NCBI RefSeq assembly: GCF_001553785.1
Contig: NZ_LOJP01000001.1
Location: 2,895,794-2,959,793 of the forward strand
Direction of reading: 5' to 3'
Source: Actinoplanes sp. TFC3
GTDB lineage: Bacteria > Actinomycetota > Actinomycetes > Mycobacteriales > Micromonosporaceae
DNA length: 64,000 bases
The translations under genes and the position numbers were made by a program. Positions 43,259 through 50,907 of the stretch are shown in pieces. The notes beneath the pieces are model-generated. The model did no database searches. It saw nothing but the letters and a program-made list of their open reading frames with translations, and was not told the origin of the DNA. The stretch's first letter is position 1, and each line of letters starts with the position of its first letter.

Positions 43259-43695
43259 GCCGCTGTTGTTCGCCGCGTCCGCACCAGCACCACGGCACCG
43301 GCCACAACGAGGAGCACGGCAATGACGTTCCAGGCCCAGTCGTACGCGGTCAGGTCAACGGCATACCGGATCTGATGCAGTTTCAGTAGCTTGTGCTGGA
43401 TGGTCCCGTCGTACAGTTGAAACGCCCCGGCCCCGGCCAGCAGCCCACCCCACCACGCCCGCGCACCGAACGCGTGCCGCCGCCGCAGATCCGCGAGCAG
43501 GAACAGCGCCGCGACCGTGCAGAACCAGCTGAACGCGTGGAACAGCCCGTCGGACACCAACCCTGCCGCCGGCGTCGACTTGTCGTAGAAATGGTGCCAG
43601 TGCAGCAACTGGTGGAACACCGTTTCGTCGACGAAGCCGGCGACCCCCACGCCGAGCAGCACCCCGGACAGCACGTTACGACCAGTGACGGACAT
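43255..43695 (-). CDS. DUF2243 family membrane protein
   Basis: The 146-residue protein has four helices and matches DUF2243: VLLGVGVAGFVDETVFHQLL, HWHHFYD, DGLFHAFSWFCTVAALFLLA, GAFQLYDGTIQHKLLKLHQI, and DWAWN. Several His residues line the helices, suggesting a metal or haem site. Normally found beside ctaG, as here. Confidence 0.88.
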   Translation of the reverse strand: MSVTGRNVLSGVLLGVGVAGFVDETVFHQLLHWHHFYDKSTPAAGLVSDGLFHAFSWFCTVAALFLLADLRRRHAFGARAWWGGLLAGAGAFQLYDGTIQHKLLKLHQIRYAVDLTAYDWAWNVIAVLLVVAGAVVLVRTRRTTAA

Positions 43696-43740
43696 CCAGC
43701 GCGGCTACCCGCCCGGCAACGCGGTAAACCGTTGCTCTGG

Positions 43741-44136
43741 TCAGACCGTCGCGTACCAAAGGTCGTCGGCGGAGAAGGGCGTTCCCATAAGCGAGTCAAG
43801 TCTTGGGGAATCGCCGAAAGCAGCCTTGAGCATCGCCTCGCCGCCGGAAAGTTCAGCAGACGCCATTGATTCCACCCGGATCATCTGCATCTCAGCTTCG
43901 AATCCATCAGCGGCACCCGAGTCGCGAGCAACAATGGCGAGCGGAAGGCCGACGCAAACGTAGGCAATTACCGCCTCCCCCCTCAGCAGTCGAACCCACC
44001 ATTCCCCCGCACCCTCGTCCCGCTCGAGGACAGCGCCGACCAGTTCGCCGGCTCGGCAAGCATTCTCGACAGCCGCCGATTCGGTCCAGCTACCCGACGA
44101 CTCCAGCGCTGCGGCCAGATGTCCATCCACGTTCAT
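43741..44136 (-). CDS. Hypothetical protein (131 aa)
   Basis: A soluble, acidic protein with an alpha/beta appearance (AGEWWVRLLRGEAVIAYVCV, then GLPLAIVARDSGAADGFEAE). No family recognised. Its ATG overlaps the stop of the hydrolase remnant (ATGA), so its translation may depend on it. It is the last gene of the unit that begins with the radical-SAM gene or further upstream. Confidence 0.6.
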   Translation of the reverse strand: MNVDGHLAAALESSGSWTESAAVENACRAGELVGAVLERDEGAGEWWVRLLRGEAVIAYVCVGLPLAIVARDSGAADGFEAEMQMIRVESMASAELSGGEAMLKAAFGDSPRLDSLMGTPFSADDLWYATV

Positions 44137-44378
44137 GGCGTTCCCCCGAACGACGTGAGTACGGACGCGGCCTCCCGGGCGAACTCGTCGAACAAGCCGT
44201 GCCGCCCGTCCTGCTGCCAAGGCGCATTCGCCGACGGCACCAGCGCGTCCTGCGGCACCAGCGTCGGCGCCGTAATGAACGGCAGCACATCCCACGCGTC
44301 ATGCTTGTTGCTCGCCCGCAGATGCGCCCGGCTCTGCGCCGCACTCATCGACGGGTCAGCCCCGGCCCGCCTCCGCAC
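44133..44378 (-). pseudogene. Collapsed alpha/beta-hydrolase remnant
   Basis: An 81-codon frame in which the last third of an alpha/beta hydrolase can be read with pieces missing. WDVLPFITAPTLV would be followed in an intact enzyme by a HG-D-D loop but goes straight to PQDALVPSANA. It then passes to DGRHGLFDEF (the late His strand) and AREAASVLTSF. The nucleophile domain is absent. The GTG start is 7 nt after the radical-SAM stop with GAGG in place. The stop overlaps the next start (ATGA). Not an active hydrolase. Confidence 0.65.
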
Positions 44379-44385
44379 GATTACC

Positions 44386-45708
44386 TCAGCCGGCCGCCAC
44401 CGGCTCCTCCGCCGGCAGGCTGTCCATGAACGAGCTCACCGAGAACACCGCGTTCCCCGCCCCGGGAGGCCCGTACCCCGGCGGCGTTGACAGGCCGTTC
44501 TCCTGCATCGTCGCGCGGTAGGCCTCCAGCAGCCGGATGTGGTATTCCAGCGGCGCGCCCTGCGGGTTGGTGCGGCCCAGCGGCGTGGTTGGCTCCGGGC
44601 ACCAGGTGGTGAAGCGGGGCAGGATGCCGCGGGACATGAAGTACTGCAGGCCCTCGATAGTCGAGTCGATCGCCTCGTTGACGGTGGTGAAGCCGTAGGG
44701 CGCTGCCATTTCGACGCCGGCTACGAAGTTGGGGATGACGTTGCGGGGGCCGAAGACCTCGGCGGACTCCAGGATGCGGCGGTGCCATTCGGCGCGGCCC
44801 ACGTAACGTTCCTTACCGGGGCAGTAGAGCTCGAACAGGCGCTTGTCCCACACCTCGAAGTTGGGGTGGTAGATGCGGATGCCGTAGTCGTGGAAGCGTT
44901 GCACATCCTCACGCGGCAGGGCCTGGGCGACCACCTTGCCGATCCAGCGGCCGGGGAAGCGCTCCTCGATGGCCTGGGCGTAGCGGCCATAGAAGTCGGC
45001 CTCGGCCAGACCATCGACCTTCGAGGTAATGCTGCCGCCGGTCAGGGTGTAGGCCTGCGAGGTCTTGGCCGTGTCGTACTTGTCGATGATCGCCATGGCT
45101 TCGAGGATCTCGTCGACGGGCTTGACCCCGGTGTACGGGCGGCCGGCCTGCTTGTGCTGGCGCCAGTTGTGGTTGATGTCGCAGTACTGGCACTCTTCCT
45201 TGGCGCCGAAGTACTGGCAGACCCGGAACGCCGTCAGGTAGATGAGGTAGCCCCACTGAATGGTGGGGGCGACCTCCATCACCGATTTCCCGTTTTCCAG
45301 GGTGTGCCGGTAGTAGTCCGGCATTGGCGGCAGGCCCACCTCGGCGATCGGCTTGCCGTCCAAGAAAAGCATGAGCCGGCCGTCGGCGTCGGGCTTGACC
45401 CGGTAGGGCGAGTCGGGGTTGGTGCGCACCGAGACAACTGTGCGGCGCAGGCCGTACGGGCCGCCGAGCAGCACGATCTCCTCCGGCGGGCGGCGCAGGG
45501 CGGCCTCGCCGAGTTCGGGCAGCGTGCGGTGGTCGAACGAGAAGATGAAGTAGCTCTTGGGCTTGACGTCGCCGTTCTCGTTGTCGGTCAGCGCCGAGTC
45601 GTCGAACGCCATCCCGCCGCGGAGCAGGTCTTCCTTGATGACCGCCTCACGCGGCACGTGCGGGAAGCGGGCCATCAGGTCCTCGACCAGATCGGTGCGC
45701 GACTGCAT
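44386..45708 (-). CDS. Radical SAM protein with CX8CX2C cluster motif
   Basis: The 440-residue protein has an N-terminal alpha/beta domain of about 150 residues (VLLGGPYGLRRTVVSVRTNP) and a TIM-barrel-like radical SAM core. The cluster cysteines appear as VCQYFGAKEECQYCDIN, i.e. CX8CX2C rather than CX3CX2C, resembling the wider spacing of Elp3-type enzymes. TLTGGSIT fits the GGE-like SAM motif. Later blocks are IGKVVAQALP, RIYHPNFEVWDKRLFE and PNFVAGVEMAAPYGF. The reaction is unknown. AGGAGGA lies 6 nt before the ATG. The PhyH oxygenase gene upstream, separated by a hairpin, may be a partner. Confidence 0.8.
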   Translation of the reverse strand: MQSRTDLVEDLMARFPHVPREAVIKEDLLRGGMAFDDSALTDNENGDVKPKSYFIFSFDHRTLPELGEAALRRPPEEIVLLGGPYGLRRTVVSVRTNPDSPYRVKPDADGRLMLFLDGKPIAEVGLPPMPDYYRHTLENGKSVMEVAPTIQWGYLIYLTAFRVCQYFGAKEECQYCDINHNWRQHKQAGRPYTGVKPVDEILEAMAIIDKYDTAKTSQAYTLTGGSITSKVDGLAEADFYGRYAQAIEERFPGRWIGKVVAQALPREDVQRFHDYGIRIYHPNFEVWDKRLFELYCPGKERYVGRAEWHRRILESAEVFGPRNVIPNFVAGVEMAAPYGFTTVNEAIDSTIEGLQYFMSRGILPRFTTWCPEPTTPLGRTNPQGAPLEYHIRLLEAYRATMQENGLSTPPGYGPPGAGNAVFSVSSFMDSLPAEEPVAAG

Positions 45709-45817
45709 GCGTCCTCCTGTCAACGGCTCCGTCCATTCCATGTCATCACGTCCGGGAGGTGAACTGCCCCCGGCGAAGGGAGACCTTCGACACTAAGGCC
45801 TGGTTGCCGTAACGGCG

Positions 45818-45868
45818 GAGGCCCGTTTCCTGGGGGACGGACCGGCCATCCCTCAGGAAACAGGCCTC
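45818..45868 (-). terminator. Strong hairpin between phyH-like and radical-SAM genes
   Basis: Arms at 45818-45837 and 45849-45868 match at 18 of 20 positions, with one further G-U pair on the plus-sense strand, around an 11-nt loop. It lies 24 nt after the oxygenase stop codon and 110 nt before the radical-SAM start. It can terminate or attenuate read-through or stabilise the upstream message. Confidence 0.7.
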
Positions 45869-45891
45869 GAAGGCGCGCTGTGCGGTGCGGC

Positions 45892-46743
45892 TCAGGCCTC
45901 GCCCATCACCAGGCCCTCGATGGTGTGTTTCTGGGTGATGGGGGTGAGCTTGTCGACCACCGGGCAGCTCAGGTGCTTCTTGAGCTCCTCGGGCAGGGTC
46001 GCCCAGTACCCATGGGTGACGGCCAGGTCGTGCTTGTCGCCGTTGATGGCACCGGGACCGTCGACGCCGAGCACCAGGACCGGGCGGGACTTCTCCGACT
46101 CGTTGCGCGTGCCGCGGTGGATGGTCAGCGCGGAGCGGGCCGAGATGTCGCCGCGCTTGGGGTACTTGCGCACGGCACGCTCGTTGTAGCGGTCGTACCT
46201 GCTCTTGGGCGGGAACATGTCGTGGCCGAACGCCGGGTCGTCGTCGAACTGGGTGCCCGGGGCGATCTCGAACGGGCCCATGTCCTCGGCGGTGTCGACG
46301 CCGGTGAGGTTGAAGGCCAGCGAGTTCAGCTTGCCCTCGGTGCGGGTGATCCCGGGCATCGGGAAGTCGCGGTGCCAGGGCTGGTTGATGGCGCCGGCGA
46401 ACGGGATGTCGAAGCCGAGTTCGACGATCTGGTAGTCCGGGCCCAGCACCGCCTCGCACACCGCGGTGACCCACGGGTGCGTGACGAGGTCGACGAAGCC
46501 GCGCATCTGCTCGGGGTGGATCTCGACGTAGTACCGCTTCGGGCCGCGGCCGACCGCACCGTCCGGGCGGGCGATGGCTTCGGCGAACGCCGTCTCGATG
46601 TCCTCACGCATGACGTCGGCCCACTCGGGGGTGAAGGCGCCCTTGCACGCCGTGATGCCGTCGGTGTAGATCGCCTCGCGGGCCGCAGCGCCGATGGCGG
46701 CGTAGTCGGTGCTGGCAGCGGCGGAGTCCGTAGCAGTCGTCAT
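45892..46743 (-). CDS. Phytanoyl-CoA dioxygenase (PhyH) family Fe(II)/2-oxoglutarate oxygenase
   Basis: The 283-residue double-stranded beta-helix protein has the iron triad visible as QPWHRDFPMPG (H-X-D) and ALTIHRGTRNES (distal His with the 2-oxoglutarate-binding Arg nearby). An N-terminal DGITACKGAFTPEWADVMRE segment is typical of PhyH. The substrate is unknown; relatives hydroxylate or halogenate small molecules and lipids. Start at 46743, directly behind TTGCAA palindromes that probably bind the divergent LacI regulator. Confidence 0.82.
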   Translation of the reverse strand: MTTATDSAAASTDYAAIGAAAREAIYTDGITACKGAFTPEWADVMREDIETAFAEAIARPDGAVGRGPKRYYVEIHPEQMRGFVDLVTHPWVTAVCEAVLGPDYQIVELGFDIPFAGAINQPWHRDFPMPGITRTEGKLNSLAFNLTGVDTAEDMGPFEIAPGTQFDDDPAFGHDMFPPKSRYDRYNERAVRKYPKRGDISARSALTIHRGTRNESEKSRPVLVLGVDGPGAINGDKHDLAVTHGYWATLPEELKKHLSCPVVDKLTPITQKHTIEGLVMGEA

Positions 46744-46754
46744 GTCATCCATGT

Positions 46755-46779
46755 TGCAACGTTGCATGCCACGTTGCAA
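46755..46779. promoter_or_regulatory. Palindromic operator between PhyH and LacI-type genes
   Basis: The perfect 12-bp palindrome TGCAACGTTGCA lies at 46755-46766 and a further ACGTTGCAA copy at 46771-46779, in the 60-nt divergent space. Even-length palindromes with a central CG are the classic LacI/GalR family target, so the divergent regulator likely represses both directions. Confidence 0.7.
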
Positions 46780-46803
46780 GAGGAGTTCGGTAGAGTTTTC
46801 ACC

Positions 46804-47805
46804 ATGAGCGCGACTCTGCGGCAGGTTGCCGAGCGAGCTGGAGTTTCTGTCCGAACTGTCTCGAACGTCGTCAGCGGCTTCGCATTGGTGGCGCCGGAAA
46901 CGCGTACCCGCGTGCAAGCGGCCATCGACGAGCTGCAGTACCGGCCCAACGCGGCTGCCCGCCATTTGCGCGGCGGACGGTCGGGGTTGGTGGCCCTGGC
47001 CGTACCGGAAATCGCGTCTCCATACTTTGGGGAATTGGCCGGACTCTTGGCCGAGGAGGCCGAGCGCCGGTCCTGGCTCACGCTGATTCAGCAGACGGGC
47101 GGAAACGCCAGGGACGAAAGGGCACTGCTTGACGGGGTACGAGGCCAAGTCGTCGATGGCGTGATTCTGAGCCCGTGGGCGCTGTCCCCCGGCGACTTGA
47201 CCCGGCGCCCGGAAGCCGTTCCGTTGGTTCTGCTGGGCGAGCAGGATGCCGGCGGAATGCTCGACCATGTGACCGTCGACAGCATCGCCGCGGCCCGCGA
47301 GGCGACCCGGCACCTCATCGAGCGCGGCCGCACCCGGATCGCGGCCATCGGCCTGCAGCCCCACCTGGAAAACGGCACCGCGGCCCGCCGCCTCGAGGGC
47401 TATCGGCAAGCGCTCTCCGAGGCCGGACTGCCCGCCGATCCGGTGCTGGAGATCCCGGTCGACCGGCTGCACCGCCGCGACGGCGCGGACGCCCTGGCGC
47501 AACTCCTGAGTGGTCCGGTCCAGATCGACGCGGTGTTCTGTTTCAGCGACCAACTGGCGCTCGGCGCGATGCGCACGGCGCTGCAGCACGGCCTGACCAT
47601 CCCCGGCGATATTGCCGTGGTCGGCTTCGACGACGTGGAGGACGGGAGATTCAGCACGCCGTCACTCACCACTATTTCACCGGATAAGGAAGCGATTGCC
47701 CGCGAGGCCCTGGCCTGTCTGGACGACCGCGTCGGGGCGAACGGCCAGGTGCCGGCCCGGCGCATTGTGGTCGGCCACCAATTGCTCGTGCGCGACAGCA
47801 GCTGA
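46804..47805 (+). CDS. LacI family transcriptional regulator
   Basis: The 333-residue protein has an N-terminal LacI HTH (MSATLRQVAERAGVSVRTVS, hinge YRPNAAARHLRGG) and the effector core (LVALAVPEIASPYFGELAG, FCFSDQLALGAMRTALQHG, DIAVVGFDDVEDGRFSTP). It is divergent from the PhyH oxygenase gene with a palindrome in between. Its effector might be a substrate or product of the oxygenase/radical-SAM pathway, or a sugar. A strong hairpin follows the stop. Confidence 0.9.
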   Translation: MSATLRQVAERAGVSVRTVSNVVSGFALVAPETRTRVQAAIDELQYRPNAAARHLRGGRSGLVALAVPEIASPYFGELAGLLAEEAERRSWLTLIQQTGGNARDERALLDGVRGQVVDGVILSPWALSPGDLTRRPEAVPLVLLGEQDAGGMLDHVTVDSIAAAREATRHLIERGRTRIAAIGLQPHLENGTAARRLEGYRQALSEAGLPADPVLEIPVDRLHRRDGADALAQLLSGPVQIDAVFCFSDQLALGAMRTALQHGLTIPGDIAVVGFDDVEDGRFSTPSLTTISPDKEAIAREALACLDDRVGANGQVPARRIVVGHQLLVRDSS

Positions 47806-47810
47806 AAAAG

Positions 47811-47836
47811 GGGGCGGGCCATTGATGGCCCGCCCC
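47811..47836. terminator. Bidirectional hairpin terminator
   Basis: GGGGCGGGCC at 47811-47820 pairs with GGCCCGCCCC at 47827-47836 across ATTGAT. It is placed 5 nt after the regulator stop and 6 nt before the end of the convergent protease gene, with AAAAA on the left side that serves as a U tract for the minus-strand transcript. Confidence 0.85.
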
Positions 47837-47842
47837 GAATCA

Positions 47843-49078
47843 TCAGCGGGTGGCGGGGGTGATGCCGCCGAAGTCGCGCCAGGCCGTACCGTAATCCTGG
47901 AAACCAAGTCGCGCACCGGCGACCCGTGTGGTCGTACCCTTGGCAATGAGCTTGCCGCTTCCCGAAACGGAGTAGATCGGCCCGCCGCTGTCCCCCGGCC
48001 GCGCCGCAGTTTGCCCCTCGGTCTGCTCGGCCTCGACGAGATCCTGCTCGTCGTCGTAGTAGAACAGCACCTTCAAATTGCACACAGGCCGGCCCAGCTC
48101 ACGCGAACTGGTGACCCCGGACTGGCACAGGTATTCGCCGGTAAACGTCCAGCCCCAGCCCTCGACAAGCCCAACAACGTTGTCGGTCGGCGTTCCGATA
48201 TACACGTAACCGTCGACGCTGCTGGTGGGAACAAGCTCGACGTCATGGGCCTGGTTGCGCGGACCGACATTGCCGATGAACTCGCCGGTCGGGTCGACAA
48301 TACGGTCGCCCACCTGGCCACAATGAGCTGCGGTCAGAATGTAGCTGGCACCGCCGTTACGAACACCGAAGCCGGTGGTGCACGCCGTTCCCTGATTGGT
48401 GTCCACGAAGGTCGCGCCGCCCTTCCACGCCGGCCAGTCGTCGTCACGGCTCACCGGTTGCAGCCGCGCTTCCTGGACCACGGTGACCGGCACGCCCGCA
48501 TTGCTCTTCGTGAGCGCGGTGGTCTTCGCGCTGGTGCCGGCGATCAACCCGCTGCCGTCGGCCTTGAATTTGACGCTGTCAAGAGCCGGTTGCGCTTTCC
48601 TTACCCGTACGGCCGCAGCTCGCAATTCCTGCAACGAATAATCCGCCGGCCGAACCTTCACCGGCGCTTTCTGTGCAGCGTTGGCGATTACTTTCGCCAT
48701 GGCCGGCGGGACTGCGCCTTTCCAGTAGAGGGCTACTTGCGCGTCTTCGAGGACGAGGTTGGTGTAGCCGGCGTACGGGTGACGCTCGACTTCCCAGCGG
48801 ATGACCGAGGCTGCCGCTACGAAAGGGCGCTGCTGGTTGATGCGGGCCAGGTCGGGGGCGGACAGGACGCTCGAGGCCAGCTTGGGGATGGCCTGTGCGG
48901 TGGCGCTGTCGCTGGGGACTGCGGCAGCGTTCACCGAGGTCGCATTCGCTTGCGCTGCTCCCGCTGACTCCGGGACCGCGTTCGCCGGGGCTGCGCCCGC
49001 CGGGCCGGAGGGGGCAGCAGCGGTCAGGAATGCGGCTGCGAGGACTGCCGTGGCTCGTGTTGACATCGATGTCAGCAC
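47843..49078 (-). CDS. Secreted chymotrypsin-like (S1) serine protease
   Basis: The 411-residue precursor has a signal peptide ending in AGAA (about 32), a propeptide region (about 33-190), and a protease domain (about 195-411). The triad is in place: His in YILTAAHCG, Asp in AHDVELVP, Ser in RPGDSGGPIYS. Cysteine pairs around them fit. Start choice: GTG at 49078 has AAGGAG 9 nt upstream; an ATG at 49066 would leave a 21-nt gap. Likely an extracellular digestive protease, related to streptogrisin-type enzymes. Confidence 0.85.
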   Translation of the reverse strand: MLTSMSTRATAVLAAAFLTAAAPSGPAGAAPANAVPESAGAAQANATSVNAAAVPSDSATAQAIPKLASSVLSAPDLARINQQRPFVAAASVIRWEVERHPYAGYTNLVLEDAQVALYWKGAVPPAMAKVIANAAQKAPVKVRPADYSLQELRAAAVRVRKAQPALDSVKFKADGSGLIAGTSAKTTALTKSNAGVPVTVVQEARLQPVSRDDDWPAWKGGATFVDTNQGTACTTGFGVRNGGASYILTAAHCGQVGDRIVDPTGEFIGNVGPRNQAHDVELVPTSSVDGYVYIGTPTDNVVGLVEGWGWTFTGEYLCQSGVTSSRELGRPVCNLKVLFYYDDEQDLVEAEQTEGQTAARPGDSGGPIYSVSGSGKLIAKGTTTRVAGARLGFQDYGTAWRDFGGITPATR

Positions 49079-49093
49079 ATCGATCAACTCCTT

Positions 49094-49554
49094 CGGGTGG
49101 GGACTCCGAGAGGATCTACATAGACGTTGGCCTATGCGTGAACCACGCTAACCCTCCCTTAACAATGTTTCTAGATGTCGATGATGATAAATATTTGAAG
49201 CTCGAGGCCGATCAACCCCAGCAGTCCGGCTTCCGCTGCATCCCGTCGCCCGAACCCATCACACCGCGTCACCCGAACCCGCCACACCGCGTCACCCGAA
49301 CCCGCTACATCTCGTGCAGCATCCTAGGAACCTAGTCTTGGGATGGGGCGATGCGCGGGGCCGCGGTGACGTCGGGGTGCGATCGGTCGAACAGACTTGA
49401 GGGTCAGCCGGGCCGGATGTCGTCTGGGTGCGACCGCTGGACAGTAGGGGAAGCGGCAGCGTCCCCGACCGCAAGGCGGCGACGGCGTCTTGGCTGACCC
49501 GGCTACGAATGGTTCTGCGCAGCGCCACCGCTCACCTGCTTGACAGCCCGCAGC
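49094..49554. other. Intergenic region with AT-rich promoter patch and tandem repeat
   Basis: About 460 nt without a supported gene. It holds an AT-rich island around 49160-49200 (AAATATTTGAAGC) next to the protease gene and three 23-bp tandem units. The remainder is GC-rich with no convincing frame. Confidence 0.5.
49244..49312. repeat. Three 23-bp tandem repeats
   Basis: Units at 49244-49266, 49267-49289 and 49290-49312 share the core CGTCACCCGAACCC with a few changes (first unit CGTCGCCCGAACCC, third with CTACATCT end). The period of 23 is exact. Possible binding array or slippage product. Confidence 0.8.
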
Positions 49555-50907
49555 TCAGCGGGGCAGCGGCGGCAGGGCCGGCCGGTCGAGCCAAGTCGTG
49601 AACAGCTCGTCCAGCGGTTCCCGGGCGAACCGCTGGGCGTGGGCCCGGAAGTCCGCGTCCGTCACCGTTGCGTGCTGGTGCTCGGCGACCCAGCCGCGCA
49701 GCAGGGGAAAGAACGAGCCGCTGCCGATTTTCTTGTGCAGGGCGTACAGCGTCAGCGCTCCGCGCTTGTACACCAGCGGGTCGAACATGCGGTCCACGCC
49801 GGGGTTGGCCACCGTGATGAAGCTCGGACGCACCCGCAGATGGGCATGCCAGCGCGCGGCGAGTGAGGCTACCGGGTCGCCGCCGCTTTCTTCGGACCAG
49901 AGCCATTCCGCGTACGTGGCAAAGCCCTCGTTCAGCCAGATGTGACGCCAGTCCGCGACCGTCAGGCTGTTGCCGAACCACTGGTGCGCGAGTTCGTGGG
50001 CGACCAGCCGCTCATGGGTGCGCCGGCCGTCGACGTGGTTGGCGCCGAACACCGCCATGCCCTGGGCTTCGACCGGGTCGTCGAGGTCGTCGTCGGTGAC
50101 CACGACCACGTACTCCTGGAACGGGTACGGGCCGAAGAACCGTTGCAGCGCCGCCATGATCTCGCCGTGGCGGCCGAAGTCGTGCGCGAAGTTCGCCCGT
50201 ACGCGCGGTGGGATGGCGGCGCGTTGCACGAGCTCGCCTGCCGCGGGAGGGACCAGGTTCACCATCTCGTAGCGGCCGATCTGCACGCCCATCAGGTACG
50301 GCGAGGTCGGCTCGCGGCGTTCGTACACCCACTTGGTCGTGCCGGCCCCGCGCCACTTGGAGACCAGGTCACCGGTCACCAGCACGGTGTACGGCGACGC
50401 CGCGGTCACCGCCACCCGGAACGTGGCCTTGTCGGCGGGGTGGTCGTTGCAGGGGAACCACGACGGTGCGCCGTTGGGCTGGCTGGCCACCAGCACCCCG
50501 TCGGTGAGCTCGTCCCAGCCGATGTCACCCCAGCGTCCCGGGATCGGGCGGGGCTTGCCGGCGTACCGGATGTCGATGCGGAAGGTCTCGCCGTGCGCCA
50601 GCGGCGTGCGGGGCTTGACGGACAGCTTGTGCCCGCGGTGGGTGTATTTGACCGGCCAGCCGTCGACGCGGACGTCCTGGATCTGAAAGGCGCCCAGATC
50701 CAGGGAGAAGCGGGACAGCGCCTGGCCGGCAACCGCGGTGATGGCCGCCTTACCGCCGAGGCGGTTCGACGCGATCCGGTAGTCGAGGTCCAGGTCGTAG
50801 TGGGTGATGCGGTAGCCGCCGTTGCCGTGGCCGGGCAGGTACGAGTCGGTGGAGAACTCGAAGCCCGGCCGGGCCCCGGGCGGCCCCGGTGCCTTCTGAG
50901 GTGTCAC
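49555..50907 (-). CDS. M1 family metallo-aminopeptidase (possible polyamino-acid-degrading enzyme)
   Basis: The 450-residue gluzincin is a short M1 enzyme with N-terminal beta domain (about 25-215), then the catalytic domain. It has the zinc site HELAHQWFGN plus the downstream Glu in WLNEGFATYAEW; the exopeptidase motif reads VEAQGMAVF, close to GXMEN. There is no signal peptide or membrane helix. The GTG overlaps the stop of the Pls-like synthetase gene (GTGA), so the two are made together. In epsilon-polylysine producers an M1-type aminopeptidase degrades the polymer or gives self-protection, which is the likely role here. Confidence 0.87.
   Translation of the reverse strand: MTPQKAPGPPGARPGFEFSTDSYLPGHGNGGYRITHYDLDLDYRIASNRLGGKAAITAVAGQALSRFSLDLGAFQIQDVRVDGWPVKYTHRGHKLSVKPRTPLAHGETFRIDIRYAGKPRPIPGRWGDIGWDELTDGVLVASQPNGAPSWFPCNDHPADKATFRVAVTAASPYTVLVTGDLVSKWRGAGTTKWVYERREPTSPYLMGVQIGRYEMVNLVPPAAGELVQRAAIPPRVRANFAHDFGRHGEIMAALQRFFGPYPFQEYVVVVTDDDLDDPVEAQGMAVFGANHVDGRRTHERLVAHELAHQWFGNSLTVADWRHIWLNEGFATYAEWLWSEESGGDPVASLAARWHAHLRVRPSFITVANPGVDRMFDPLVYKRGALTLYALHKKIGSGSFFPLLRGWVAEHQHATVTDADFRAHAQRFAREPLDELFTTWLDRPALPPLPR

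Noticed and set aside
49244..49312. Possible CRISPR array
   Set aside because: The three 23-bp units are directly adjacent with no spacers and no cas genes nearby.
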